Virus record (IMG/VR): IMGVR_UViG_3300007540_000095
Span: 1-24,863 of that record
Length of the DNA stretch: 24,863 nucleotides
DNA from: a virus
Direction: 5' to 3' (one strand)
Positions within the stretch are counted from its first letter, which is position 1. The number at the start of each line of letters is the position of its first letter. The notes below the pieces were generated by a model, which saw only the letters and a program-made list of their open reading frames with translations, was not told the origin of the DNA and did no database searches. Shown piece after piece: positions 1-8,965 of this stretch. Position numbers and translations under genes: made by a program.

Positions 1-434
1 CCTACTCCTGTAGGATTACCATATTCATTATTGGGATACCAATCTCCAGGGTAGTATATAGAGTAAAGACGTACTACTGGATTCTGAGTAAAAGCATTTT
101 TTTCTGCTATATAAGGGCTAAGAACTATAGAGCTAATTGCAGTACTAGCAATAGTAGAATTACTAACAAAAATATTAGCTTGAAAAGGCAAATTACTAGT
201 ATTTAAATAGCCGTTAGCCGTACCACTAATAACAGCTACATTAGAGTGTATATACTCTGATGTGTAAAACTCGGTTAATACATTTGCTAGTTTTACTTTT
301 ATAGTACTACTTATATGGTCTACGTTAGATATAGTAGCTACAGTAGCGCTAGTATTACCTACTATAACGTTACCATAACTAAACCCAGCTGTATTAGCTA
401 CTGTAAGTTTAAAATCGTATGTTTTTGAAGTCAT
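1..434 (-). CDS. Tail structural protein, partial (3' end outside window)
   Basis: An open frame begins with ATG at 434 and runs off the left edge without a stop, giving about 144 visible residues starting MTSKTYDFKLTVANT. It is absent from a closed-ORF list only because it is truncated. The start overlaps the previous gene's TAA by one base (TAATG), the same coupling used elsewhere in this tail operon. The product is rich in Thr, Val, Ser and Asn. Segments such as GFSYGNVIVGNTSATVATI and a later YPGDWYPNNEYGNPTG look like the beta-strand repeats of marine phage virion proteins. Position directly after the tape measure and a minor tail protein suggests a tail-tip or baseplate hub component. 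That role is inferred from context; I do not recognise a named family. Confidence 0.75.
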   Translation of the reverse strand, partial: MTSKTYDFKLTVANTAGFSYGNVIVGNTSATVATISNVDHISSTIKVKLANVLTEFYTSEYIHSNVAVISGTANGYLNTSNLPFQANIFVSNSTIASTAISSIVLSPYIAEKNAFTQNPVVRLYSIYYPGDWYPNNEYGNPTGV

Positions 435-850
435 TAGTTATTTACTTCTTTAAGTTTAAAAGAGACCGTATATATATTAGATAAAACGTTAGAAGATGAG
501 GACTGGTTATGTGTTGAGGATAGCTGACCATTAAATCTCACTCTCATAATACCAGGCTGATTTATATGAGACATATCTAGTATAAAAGATTCATAATTAC
601 CATTTCTAGCATTATAAAACGTTTCAATAGCTTCTTTTGCTAGACCGTTTATATTAGTATAAGTAATTTCAACTTCTCTAATACCTCTACGACTACGTAA
701 TCTTCTTTTCTCATAACCAGCTTCACTAGTAAATTCTATTACATTAAACATCTTGGTTATTTCAGTTTCTTTGTCTGGTTTTCTATCTATCATTGATGAA
801 AACCCTGGTATAGTAAAACTAGCTACTGCATCGTCTGGGTATGTTGCCAT
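434..850 (-). CDS. Minor tail protein (DUF2460/lambda gpM-like, tail tip)
   Basis: This 138-residue protein follows the tape measure gene; its ATG overlaps the tape measure stop by one base (TAATG), so translation is probably coupled. The core pattern, with a short FT..AGYEKRR segment, an R-rich turn, a beta strand EVEITYTNI, then a helix ending in FYNARNG and a strand ESFILDM, matches the layout of small minor tail proteins of the lambda gpM or DUF2460 type. Those cap the tape measure end of the tube and start the tail tip. The C-terminal strand (NIYTVSFKLKEV) fits the same beta-sandwich fold. Assignment rests on pattern and gene order, not on an alignment, so the family label is moderate; a structural tail-tip role is likely. 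Confidence 0.7.
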   Translation of the reverse strand: MATYPDDAVASFTIPGFSSMIDRKPDKETEITKMFNVIEFTSEAGYEKRRLRSRRGIREVEITYTNINGLAKEAIETFYNARNGNYESFILDMSHINQPGIMRVRFNGQLSSTHNQSSSSNVLSNIYTVSFKLKEVNN

Positions 851-3800
851 TATATTCCTCCTGAACGTAAACTACGTCTTATTGGTCCGTTATTTGAAAG
901 GTCTCTAGTTATTATATCAATAACATAATTTTCCCCGTCAAATTTTGGCTGAGAAGCTTCAACATCCTTAGGAGATCCTTCATTTTTGAAATTAATTATA
1001 GGCGCGCTGTTAGTAGGAACATTGCCTGTCGCATTCATAGACCTTAACGCAGGACCTCCTATAGCACGCGCAGCAGGGCGTCTTATAACAAACTCGCCAG
1101 GCTCTAGTAGGGCGGGTACGCGGTCACGTAGTTGACCACCGCTTGCTAGTGTTTGAGCCATAATAGGCGACCCCCCAGCTGCAAATTGTTGTATAGAGCC
1201 TCCAGAAGCTTTTTTGCTTACTAAAGCAGTAATACCCATCATTATAAGCATAGGCCAGAAAGATTGTAATAAACTAGTAAAAGTAGTACCAGCACTTCCT
1301 ACTGCAGTTCCTGCGGCAACAGTTCCTTGAGCTACTGTTTGCCCTGTCGTAGTCACTTTTGTAGTTAGTTGCTGGCCGCCGCTTTGTATTTTATTTGCAG
1401 AAGTATTAGCAGCAGTCTGTGTACCGCCACTAAATCTTTGCATTGCGGCAGCAAATTGTTGTTGAGCAGTATTAATTTGGTTTACTGCCAATTGCGTAGA
1501 GCTAGCTACCGTACTGCCTAAGCCTTCCATAGCGGTACCAGCGGTAAAAGCACCTTGCCCCATAGTATTAACATTTAACTGCTCAGTAGTACCTCCTGCT
1601 ATAGAACCTACGACACCACTAAGAGGAGACCCCATTATGTCAGTACCCCCAACCATGTCATATATCACACCTGTTAGCCAATTTGATATGATATTAGATA
1701 AAGGCTCGGATATAAGCTTTTCAAATAGCGTTTCTTGTATCGACCTAAAGAATGCAAAAGCAATTTCTTTAGCAGAACCCTCGCCGTACATTATTAAACT
1801 ATTTAGACTAGAAAAAGCAGTATTTACAGCGCTATCTATAGAAGACTGAATAGAAGATAGACGGCCTGTTAGCGAATCTATAGCTTTAGCACCCTTGTCA
1901 GCACCTCCTGCTGCTTCTTTAGCTGCATCACCTAAACGTTTAATAGCATTAGCTCCTTCTATATCACCAGCAAGGTCTAATGCAGCAAACTTAGCGTCAT
2001 ACGTGGCTCCTACTTTTTCTGCCTCTGCGTCTAGCAATTCCATAGATCTAGTATGTCTAGTACCCTCAGCCTCTATTTCTGCAAGCTTATTGTTGATTAA
2101 AGCAACCTGCGCATCATTAGCAGTATTAGTAAAATCAGTTGCAAGCGCCTCAAAGTTTGTTTTTATAGCAGACATATCTGGAGGCGTTATAGCTGTAAAC
2201 CCTACTGCACTAGCTCCTGACCATGTCTCTTGTACAGCTTGCTGCAGCGCAGTAGCTCCACTAGCAAAAACTGTTGATAGACCCGTTAATAGCCCATTAC
2301 CTACCTCACCAAAACCGTTTACAAGCTGAGCGTTTACAGCTTGTTGGGAGTTGATATTTTCTGCATAAAGAGCTATCAAAGCATTTACGTGTTTTACGTC
2401 GGCAGCTATTTTGTCTGCTTGTAGTTTATATTGAGCTTCTATCTCGGCTAATGCATTTGTACGTTCTTGTTCCGCTATTTCTCTACGAGCTTCTATAGCC
2501 ATTAAAGCATTACCCATCTCCAGATGAAGTAAGTGTCTACGCTCTTCTAGTATTCGCTGCTGTAAAATATTTTCGTCTTTAGCGCCTTCAACAGGGCCTG
2601 TAGTACCAGCGTCTACTTTAGCATTAGATAAACTAACTTGTAATCCTAATTGCTCTATTAGTCCTTCTTGTTTTATGATATCTATATCTCTCGTAATCTG
2701 AGACATATCAGCTTCAAAAGTTAGTTTTAAAATTCGCTCTTCTGCTACTAGGTTATCCATATTTATATTTAGATCATTTATTAAAGAGCTGTAACTAGCT
2801 ATAGCCTCTGACATAAATTTAGTAGCCATAGATAGCGCTTGCTTACCTAGTGCTGTAATTGCATCAGCTGCTTTTGTCGCTGCGCCGCCTACTCGAATAA
2901 TAGCAGACCTAACAGGTTCATACTCTTTTACAGTACTCTTATTTAAATCAGTAACTGCGATTTTATTATCTTTTAATACAGCACTATACTTTTCTAAAGC
3001 ATCAATTGTTTTAGCTATAGATTCAGCGTTTTCTGCTGTAGCAGAACTTAATAAAAGTTTAAGATGGCTATCCTCTATATCGTCTAGCGATTTTCTGTAA
3101 ACACTCACTTTCTCAGTAGCATCGCTATAACCGTTAGTTATACTTTTTAAATACTCAATAGTTATAGCTAGTTCTTCAGCAGGATTTTTTGCTCTAGCTT
3201 TAAATATATCTAGTTCTAAACCAAATATAGATTGGTCTTTAGGAGTAACCGATTTTATAAAATTATCTATATCAGACATTGTTTTAATAGTATTTTCTTG
3301 TTTTTTTAATATGTCTAGCTTTTCTAACTCTACGGCAGTGGTCTCTTTTGCAAGGTGTAATTGCATTCCTAAACTAGCTAGCAGAGTTACATAACGTGTT
3401 TTTTCTTCTTCAGTTAATGCGTTAGCACCTTTTACAGCTATAGCTTGTTTAAAAGCTTCTTCGGTTGCTTCTATCTTATTGTTTAGGACTATAGCACCCT
3501 CTCCAGCTTCTACTAGCGCTACTCCTATATTAGAAGTTGCCTGTGAAAAACGTTCGTAGTCTATAGTACCGCTTTGTATAGCGCTAGAAGTACTCATTAA
3601 TAAGTCGGTAGTCCTGAATAATATAGCATTTAACCCCTCACCAGCAGTTATAGATTCAGAAAAACTTTGTCCTATATTGAGAGTTCTAGCAATTTCCTCA
3701 CCTGAAGCAAGGGCTTCTTTTTCTGCTTCAGTTAAGAGGCTTAAAGCTTTTAGGTAGGCACTAGCCGTCTCGCCTTTCTTTTTTAACGCTTCCAAACGCT

Positions 3801-6306
3801 TACTAATAGCTTCAGAAAAGCTCATACCCTTAGTATCATCCATTAGCTTTTGCAGAGCGTCAGTATCAGCCTTTATTGCAGCAGTGTCTACAACACCCGT
3901 ATAATTAAGTGTGGGATCATAGCTAATTATCTTATCTAACTCTTTCTGTATTTCGTCTCTGTTTATTATCTGAAGCTCTATAGGTATATCAGTTATAGCA
4001 GACAAATCTGCACGCACCGTAGAGCTAAACCCATCATCGAGTTTTTCAAAACCTTGAAATACTTTTACTATCTGGTCCGCTGATTTGCCAGTAGCAGCTA
4101 TTATAGAAGCTATTTCATATATATTTTTTTGGTATTTTGCAGATTCTAGTACAAGTTTTTGCTGAGTCATTAAGTATGCTTTAGCTACAGGATCTAATTT
4201 AGCAGAAACTCCATATTGATCTTCTAAAACTGCTAGTGCTTTAGTGCTTAATTCTGCAACAGGAGCACCAAGCTCAATCTCTATTTTATTGAGAGCATTT
4301 TTATAAACTGCCTTTACTTTTGTCATAGACTCTTCGCTAGCTACTACAGCTTCATTTCCTACTTGTGAAAATAGATAAGTTAAGCCGCCTACAATTGCAC
4401 CAGCAGCCGCGCCTACACCGGCGGTAACCGCGCCTCCCCAAAGAGCTGCTAAAGCGCCCGCACCAGCACCCGCACCTACTGAACCAAAAAATCCACCACT
4501 CGATACAGCATCTGATAAAGTTATGCTAGACTTAGTAGAAACATCGGTGAGTACTTTTGATACTTCTTTGACTAAGTCTTCTTTAGTCTTCTCAATTTCA
4601 ATAGTAATACCTAGCTTTTTTCTTTGTTTAAATTTAAAGGTATCTAGTCCACGAAGCTGAGCATTAGCTTGCTGTATATTATCTAAACTACCGCTAACTA
4701 ATCCTGTAAATACTTTACTAGCGTTTGCAGTAGCTACGTCTGTAAAAAACCCGCGTATAGTCTGCCCTAATCCTTTTAACCAGGCACTAAACTCATCACC
4801 TTTACCCATAGCCTTTGCTATAGCAGAACCTAGTATGCTAAATATAGAAGCAGCGCTTAGCAAAAAACCACCTAAAGATACCATGCGTAAAGCAAGAGTA
4901 GATATAGCCACTATAGCAGCACCCGACCTTAGTACCACTGTACTAGCAAATTTAGCGAAGGCAGCACCACTAGTAGCACTTGCAGCTGTTACAGCTTGTA
5001 ATTGAGTAGTTGTCGCTCTTAGTAGAACTCCGGTAGCTTGTAACTTTTTATTAGCATCAGTTAAAGCAGCATTAGCAGCAAGTCTAGCAGTAGTGCCTGC
5101 TTGAGTTGCTGCTCTATCTTGTCTAGCTGCTAATACTGCTTGAGTTTCCGTAAGCCTAATTGTTTTTAAATTATCAATTCTTTTCTCTAATACTGTCTGT
5201 GCTTTTGCTAACTCTTGTGAGTTTAATTTTCTCTGCGCCGCTATTTCTTTAAGAGCTTTTAGCTCAGGTCGTAGACCACCCGCAGTACCTTTACTAGCTA
5301 AACTTATACTAGAAACAGCCTGCTGTGCTGCAACAACTCTCTCTGTTGAAGCTTTAGTTAGGCCTATTAGGCTATTGCTTATTTTTGCAGCAATGTTGTC
5401 TACAGTATTTTGAAAACTTTTCAGCTTGTCACTAATTACAGATAGAGTCTTACCTAGTACGATAGAGCCAAGAACTCCAAAAGCACCTATAGCAGCTCCT
5501 AAATTATTAGTAAAAAAGTCTGCTAAGGGCGCTAAACGTTCCGCAATAAAAGAGCCTAACTGAGTACCCAGGTCTATAATACGCTTTCCAAAAGCTTCAA
5601 TTTTTTCTGCTGCTGTAGGAACTGTAGTATTTATAGAACTAAATTTTTGTTGACCTTCTGCTATTACAGAGTTAACAAAAGCTTGCCTTCTCTCGTACTC
5701 ACTAAGCTGTGATACAGTCTTACCTATAGCAGCTGCGTAGGCCCTAGTTGCCGGCTCGATTTTAGTGTATATACCTAGTTCATCTAAAAGTTCAGTTTCC
5801 ATCTTAGCAGAACCTCGTACTACTCGTGTGTACGCGTCCCCTAAATCTCTACCGAGGGCTCTAGAGGCTTTAAGTGCTACCTCCGATAATCCCTCTATTT
5901 GAGAGGTGTTAAAACCCGCACTTAAAGCAAGGTTGGTTTGCTGTGCAGATTCTACCAAACTAAGTTGACCCTTAGTTATTTTTTGTACATTATTTAATAT
6001 TTCTTTACCGGCAATACCACTAGCAGCGGCTAGAGAAGTAAGGCCCTCAACCGTTTGTAGCGCTCTCGCGCTATTAGCAAGCGCAGAGAAAGCAGCTTCT
6101 AAAGCAAAACTAGTAGCTGCTGCTCCAGCATAGGCACTTACTAAACCACCTAAACCTTGAGCCTGAGCAGCAAAAGACCTACCAGCTCCGGCAGAAGATT
6201 GCCCGAGTCTAGTCTGAGCACGACCTAAACGTTCTAAATCCGCTGCTGCTCTGTCCGCACCCGCAGTCTGAAGTCTAGTTAGAATAGTATTTATAATACC
6301 TGCCAA
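850..6306 (-). CDS. Tail tape measure protein
   Basis: At 1818 residues this is the longest gene in the window and follows the two tail chaperones, the standard tape measure position. Residues about 90-250 form the common tape measure N-terminal helical domain (for example TSLAAASGIAGKEI and LLDELGIYTKIEPATRAYA). Hydrophobic Gly/Ala-rich segments lie near 267-292, 455-500, 600-645 and 1685-1700, as expected for a protein that enters the host membrane. A long charged helical stretch (about 1180-1310, with RREIAEQERTNALAEIEAQY) is probably coiled coil. The C-terminus carries the typical GGSIQQFAAGG...VPALLEPGEFVIRR motif. At roughly 0.15 nm per residue the tail would be about 270 nm (inference). 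The start codon is TTG, immediately after the preceding gene's TAA and in the same frame, with only a weak AAGG upstream. Confidence 0.95.
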   Translation of the reverse strand: MAGIINTILTRLQTAGADRAAADLERLGRAQTRLGQSSAGAGRSFAAQAQGLGGLVSAYAGAAATSFALEAAFSALANSARALQTVEGLTSLAAASGIAGKEILNNVQKITKGQLSLVESAQQTNLALSAGFNTSQIEGLSEVALKASRALGRDLGDAYTRVVRGSAKMETELLDELGIYTKIEPATRAYAAAIGKTVSQLSEYERRQAFVNSVIAEGQQKFSSINTTVPTAAEKIEAFGKRIIDLGTQLGSFIAERLAPLADFFTNNLGAAIGAFGVLGSIVLGKTLSVISDKLKSFQNTVDNIAAKISNSLIGLTKASTERVVAAQQAVSSISLASKGTAGGLRPELKALKEIAAQRKLNSQELAKAQTVLEKRIDNLKTIRLTETQAVLAARQDRAATQAGTTARLAANAALTDANKKLQATGVLLRATTTQLQAVTAASATSGAAFAKFASTVVLRSGAAIVAISTLALRMVSLGGFLLSAASIFSILGSAIAKAMGKGDEFSAWLKGLGQTIRGFFTDVATANASKVFTGLVSGSLDNIQQANAQLRGLDTFKFKQRKKLGITIEIEKTKEDLVKEVSKVLTDVSTKSSITLSDAVSSGGFFGSVGAGAGAGALAALWGGAVTAGVGAAAGAIVGGLTYLFSQVGNEAVVASEESMTKVKAVYKNALNKIEIELGAPVAELSTKALAVLEDQYGVSAKLDPVAKAYLMTQQKLVLESAKYQKNIYEIASIIAATGKSADQIVKVFQGFEKLDDGFSSTVRADLSAITDIPIELQIINRDEIQKELDKIISYDPTLNYTGVVDTAAIKADTDALQKLMDDTKGMSFSEAISKRLEALKKKGETASAYLKALSLLTEAEKEALASGEEIARTLNIGQSFSESITAGEGLNAILFRTTDLLMSTSSAIQSGTIDYERFSQATSNIGVALVEAGEGAIVLNNKIEATEEAFKQAIAVKGANALTEEEKTRYVTLLASLGMQLHLAKETTAVELEKLDILKKQENTIKTMSDIDNFIKSVTPKDQSIFGLELDIFKARAKNPAEELAITIEYLKSITNGYSDATEKVSVYRKSLDDIEDSHLKLLLSSATAENAESIAKTIDALEKYSAVLKDNKIAVTDLNKSTVKEYEPVRSAIIRVGGAATKAADAITALGKQALSMATKFMSEAIASYSSLINDLNINMDNLVAEERILKLTFEADMSQITRDIDIIKQEGLIEQLGLQVSLSNAKVDAGTTGPVEGAKDENILQQRILEERRHLLHLEMGNALMAIEARREIAEQERTNALAEIEAQYKLQADKIAADVKHVNALIALYAENINSQQAVNAQLVNGFGEVGNGLLTGLSTVFASGATALQQAVQETWSGASAVGFTAITPPDMSAIKTNFEALATDFTNTANDAQVALINNKLAEIEAEGTRHTRSMELLDAEAEKVGATYDAKFAALDLAGDIEGANAIKRLGDAAKEAAGGADKGAKAIDSLTGRLSSIQSSIDSAVNTAFSSLNSLIMYGEGSAKEIAFAFFRSIQETLFEKLISEPLSNIISNWLTGVIYDMVGGTDIMGSPLSGVVGSIAGGTTEQLNVNTMGQGAFTAGTAMEGLGSTVASSTQLAVNQINTAQQQFAAAMQRFSGGTQTAANTSANKIQSGGQQLTTKVTTTGQTVAQGTVAAGTAVGSAGTTFTSLLQSFWPMLIMMGITALVSKKASGGSIQQFAAGGSPIMAQTLASGGQLRDRVPALLEPGEFVIRRPAARAIGGPALRSMNATGNVPTNSAPIINFKNEGSPKDVEASQPKFDGENYVIDIITRDLSNNGPIRRSLRSGGI

Positions 6307-6636
6307 TTACCTTGCTCTCTTTGCTTTAGACAGCTGCTCCTGCTCTTTACGTTTCTGAGCGTAGTAGTCACCTAATTCTTTTTCTGCTATTTTTAGTAGC
6401 TCAAACACAGAACGTCTATTTTCTATCTCGTATATTTCCATTATAGCTAGCAGACCGCTATAATCTTTACCTAACCAAGTACCACCCATCCCTTCCCAAT
6501 TATCGGGCAAAGATTCTAGTAGTACTAAAGCTAGTTGGGAGTCTAAAGATAGTTCAGAAGCGCCAATAGGCATTTGATTTTCATCAGGCTCCCAACCCAT
6601 CTGCTCACACATAGCTAAATATTGATTTAAGTTCAT
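6307..6636 (-). CDS. Tail assembly chaperone, downstream part (GT-like T domain), made by frameshift
   Basis: This 109-residue ORF (MNLNQYLAMCEQMGWEPDE...) sits between the first chaperone and the tape measure, the place of the lambda T region. It has a plausible ATG at 6636, but the only Shine-Dalgarno-like run (GGGGGAGG) ends one base before the ATG and lies in the 3' arm of a hairpin, so independent initiation should be poor. The frame is open upstream through the first chaperone's stop to a canonical slippery heptamer, so a -1 shift adds LKKYLRHSFNGGG and joins the two into a 266-residue fusion. Residues 1-65 are acidic and helical (DNWEGMGGTWLGKDYSGLLA); the tail is basic (KRKEQEQLSKAKRAR). 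Chaperones of this kind bind the tape measure and load tube protein. The gene ends with TAA immediately before the tape measure start. Confidence 0.8.
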   Translation of the reverse strand: MNLNQYLAMCEQMGWEPDENQMPIGASELSLDSQLALVLLESLPDNWEGMGGTWLGKDYSGLLAIMEIYEIENRRSVFELLKIAEKELGDYYAQKRKEQEQLSKAKRAR

Positions 6637-6681
6637 ACCTCCCCCATTAAAAGAATGGCGAAGGTATTTTTTTAGTTTTTT
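6637..6681 (-). promoter_or_regulatory. Programmed -1 ribosomal frameshift signal
   Basis: On the minus strand the heptamer A_AAA_AAC (6681-6675) lies in the correct phase: zero-frame codons GAA AAA AAC, then stop TAA at 6674-6672. After a 9-nt spacer comes a hairpin: 5' arm ACCTTCGCCATT (6665-6654), loop CTTTT, 3' arm AATGGGGGAGGT (6648-6637). It makes 11 pairs (one G-U) and one G-G mismatch. The -1 frame then runs without stop into the 109-residue downstream ORF. Slippery site, spacer and stem are all as expected for the conserved tail-chaperone frameshift of long-tailed phages. The stem also hides the only SD-like run before the downstream ATG. Confidence 0.88.
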
Positions 6682-7106
6682 TCGTCTTCCTCGGCTTTTT
6701 GGCGAGTAAAGTTCTCAAAATCATTTAGAGCATCGCTAACAAACTGGTCAAAAATTGTAGAGTTAGAAAGAAGGTCTACAGCGTCTTCTCTGCTATATTC
6801 TACTAGCTCTTCTTTATTCATAGCAGTAATATCAACAGGTAGTAGCATAGGAAGATGTTTAATTTTTAAACCTCTCCAGCCTAAAATAGCACGTTCTGCA
6901 TAGTTTTCTATGAATTTTTGAGAATCTACTTCTTCTTCGCGCTGTCTGGTTTTTTTACTAAATTTGTACGTAACACTAGCGTTTCGTATCTTTAATAGAT
7001 CTTCTCTTGTTAAGTACTGTAGTTGTACTTCAAATCCGTCAATATCAGGATACTCTACCCAGGTAGAAGTATCTTTTGCTATCATCATAGATTTTAGTTT
7101 ACTCAT
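6672..7106 (-). CDS. Tail assembly chaperone, upstream part (lambda gpG-like)
   Basis: The chosen start is ATG at 7106 (MSKLKSMMIAKDTSTWVEY), preceded by GAGGG about 8 nt upstream, giving 144 residues. The frame is open further to a TTG at 7157, but that stretch overlaps a terminator-like hairpin and has no ribosome site. The protein is charged and helical with a beta-like start (WVEYPDIDGFEVQLQYL) followed by LTREDLLKIRNA, a pattern typical of gpG-like chaperones, and WRGLK in the middle. The C-terminal EEDEKN is encoded over the slippery A_AAA_AAC, so most ribosomes stop here and a minority shift into the downstream T-like domain. It lies between the major tail protein and the tape measure. 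Role: keeps the tape measure soluble and nucleates tube assembly; only transiently present, not part of the virion. Confidence 0.85.
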   Translation of the reverse strand: MSKLKSMMIAKDTSTWVEYPDIDGFEVQLQYLTREDLLKIRNASVTYKFSKKTRQREEEVDSQKFIENYAERAILGWRGLKIKHLPMLLPVDITAMNKEELVEYSREDAVDLLSNSTIFDQFVSDALNDFENFTRQKAEEDEKN

Positions 7107-7119
7107 TGTAGTTTCCCTC

Positions 7120-7198
7120 AAATAAAATGAACGCCCACTAGTTGATCTGCTTTTCAAAGGTGAGGGGGGTACCTTGAATTGCTAGCTAGTGGACGTTC
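7120..7198 (-). terminator. Nested stem-loop after the tail tube gene (terminator or attenuator)
   Basis: In the transcript GAACGUCCACUAG (7198-7186) pairs along all 13 positions, with one U-G, with CUAGUGGGCGUUC (7141-7129). It is followed by AUUUUAUUU (7128-7120). Inside the large loop a second stem forms between UUCAAGGU (7178-7171) and ACCUUUGAA (7161-7153), with one bulge. It starts about 31 nt after the major tail protein stop and ends just before the chaperone ribosome site. It could be a leaky intrinsic terminator, an RNA-stabilising 3' end, or a processing site. The pairing is seen directly; the function is inferred. Confidence 0.55.
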
Positions 7199-7228
7199 TA
7201 TGTTTAATTTTACCCCTCGTTAGTAGTA

Positions 7229-8497
7229 TTAAGACTTAGCAGCTATTATAGTAACTTCTCCGCCCTGACCACAACCATCTCCAGGTTCTTGTGCAACAAA
7301 GTTAACACTCATAGAGATTACGTCTTCAATCGCAAGTTGTGGAAACTCAAATTGTACTGCATCTAACTGGAAGGCTACATAAGGAGCAGTAGTACCACCA
7401 ATTATTAGATTTGCGTTAGCAGTAGAAGAAGAGGAAGTCCTAGCGTCATTCGCAATATTTCTTAAAAATTGCGCTGATTGCGTATCGCCAGAACGCAGAT
7501 ACATAGTAGCAGAACCTGTTACAGCTCTTGTACCTGTAAACTGACCTATCGGTGCGTTTAGTGTAGCTAGTTCTTCTGGAGTTACATACGTAATATTGTT
7601 ATTATATTCGAACGATAGTTCGGTAACAGGGAATGTATATGTAACATCAGCACCACCCTCGCTAGTTGCGTGATGAAACTCAATAGTACTTAGACGATTT
7701 TTAATAAATGAGTTAGTACCTATACCAGCAGCAACATTCATCTGATTAAACGGGTGATAAGCAGCTACCGAATCAAAGGCAACTACATTGGAGTTAGCTG
7801 TAACAGTAGTTCCGTTATTTAGCACTCCCCCAAATACGGATACAGCGTTATCTCTAGAAGCATCCTCTAATTCTTTAAGAGTAGTTCCAAAACCTGTCCA
7901 AGTAACTGTAGCTATTTCGTCTATACCAGCGTCTACTGTAGCCTGATTTACTGTACTATTAGCAACTTGGTAAAAAACGTTACCTAGCTTAAAGTACATT
8001 TGATATTCGGCAGCAGTAGTAAAGTTAGTACGAGATGCATGTGCACCAGTAGAAGCAGCTACGTTAGTAGTAAATAGTGTGCCTTGGCTCCATACAGACT
8101 GTTCATCAGTTCCATCTGAACAAGCAGTGTTAGATACCATAGCTTGCCACATAAACCAATCTGCTATAGGTTTTGCGTTACCGGTAGCAGTAGTGCCAGC
8201 ACCTGAAGTACCAGCTGCAGCACCTGTAATAGCACCTGTAGGGCGAAGGTAAACTTGTAAATTCCAATCAACAGGGTTGATTGCAGTATTAAATCTTTTT
8301 TGAGATCTATCTGGGTTAGTACCAGACTCCATCGAAGTAATATCTTGGGTTTCAGCAGAAGAAGTAACAGCGAAACCAGCTAATACCTCTAATTTCCAAG
8401 TATTAGAAGGAGTCATTGAAGTAACTGCTCCACCGTTAACTAAGTCAACAGTAGAAAAAAACACCTCAGAATCTCTTTGTAAATTAAGACATGACAT
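7229..8497 (-). CDS. Major tail tube protein
   Basis: This 422-residue protein is rich in Ala, Thr, Asn and Val with alternating beta strands, and lies between the tail terminator and the tail chaperones, the standard tube position. Short signatures are the N-terminal NTWKLEVLAGF, the NPVDWNLQVYLRP strand and a C-terminal EDVISMSVNFVAQEP strand, a pattern seen in tube proteins that stack as hexameric rings. The start ATG at 8497 has a strong AAGGAG about 10 nt upstream, fitting high expression. It is about twice the length of a minimal tube protein, so it may carry an extra surface domain; the middle (about 200-330) is the likely insertion, but this is inference. Two cysteines, near each end (C3 and the GDGCGQGG segment), are notable. 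A strong stem-loop follows the gene. Confidence 0.85.
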   Translation of the reverse strand: MSCLNLQRDSEVFFSTVDLVNGGAVTSMTPSNTWKLEVLAGFAVTSSAETQDITSMESGTNPDRSQKRFNTAINPVDWNLQVYLRPTGAITGAAAGTSGAGTTATGNAKPIADWFMWQAMVSNTACSDGTDEQSVWSQGTLFTTNVAASTGAHASRTNFTTAAEYQMYFKLGNVFYQVANSTVNQATVDAGIDEIATVTWTGFGTTLKELEDASRDNAVSVFGGVLNNGTTVTANSNVVAFDSVAAYHPFNQMNVAAGIGTNSFIKNRLSTIEFHHATSEGGADVTYTFPVTELSFEYNNNITYVTPEELATLNAPIGQFTGTRAVTGSATMYLRSGDTQSAQFLRNIANDARTSSSSTANANLIIGGTTAPYVAFQLDAVQFEFPQLAIEDVISMSVNFVAQEPGDGCGQGGEVTIIAAKS

Positions 8498-8510
8498 AAT
8501 GTATTTCTCC

Positions 8511-8963
8511 TTAATATTCTAGTCTATAGACTACGGATAATTCTATCTCAGCAATACCATATGGAAATGCTAACCCTTCGTCCGCAGATATATTATTTAT
8601 TGTTATATCAAATATACCTTTTTCAGGGTTATCACCAATAGAGTATATAACGTGCTCTAAGTCATCGAGTAGATCATCAGAGATAGTTTGAGAATTATCT
8701 TCTCCATATACGTATGCTCTTATAATAACCTCTAATGAAGCTTCCGTCAAATTTTGTGATTGAAAATTTCTAGTTTCGGTTCCTGCAACTATGTACAAAG
8801 ATGGAAAATCATTTACCTCGTGTAAAAATTTTAACCCCCTAAAAGCGTTATTAAATATATTGGTTCTAAAAGTGTATAAAGAGTTAAATGGAGATATATC
8901 TCCATCTATTTCTTTTAATAGACTAATAATATAATTTACTATCTCAGTTCTTCTATTAAACAT
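8511..8963 (-). CDS. Tail terminator / tail completion protein (gpU-like)
   Basis: The 150-residue product begins MFNRRTEIVNYIISLLKEID, a helix opening typical of small tail terminator or minor tail proteins, then has FPSLYIVAG, a TEASLEVIIRAYVYGED strand and turn, a helix DDLLDDLEHVIYSI, and ends in a beta strand (AEIELSVVYRLEY). That alpha-beta order, with strand, acidic turn, helix and final strand, matches lambda gpU-like and related tail terminators, which cap the tube at its head-proximal end and fix tail length. It sits directly before the tail tube gene and 2 bp after the neck protein gene. AAAGG lies about 7 nt before its ATG. The family call comes from pattern and order; a capping role is likely but not certain. 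Confidence 0.72.
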   Translation of the reverse strand: MFNRRTEIVNYIISLLKEIDGDISPFNSLYTFRTNIFNNAFRGLKFLHEVNDFPSLYIVAGTETRNFQSQNLTEASLEVIIRAYVYGEDNSQTISDDLLDDLEHVIYSIGDNPEKGIFDITINNISADEGLAFPYGIAEIELSVVYRLEY

Positions 8964-8965
8964 TG

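Noticed and set aside
1637-2329. Two plus-strand ORFs inside the tape measure gene
   Set aside because: They lie opposite a strong minus-strand gene, have no ribosome sites or recognisable domains, and all convincing genes are on the minus strand.
7107-7157. Longer chaperone form beginning at TTG 7157
   Set aside because: No ribosome site; the extension overlaps the stem-loop, whereas ATG 7106 has GAGGG at good spacing.
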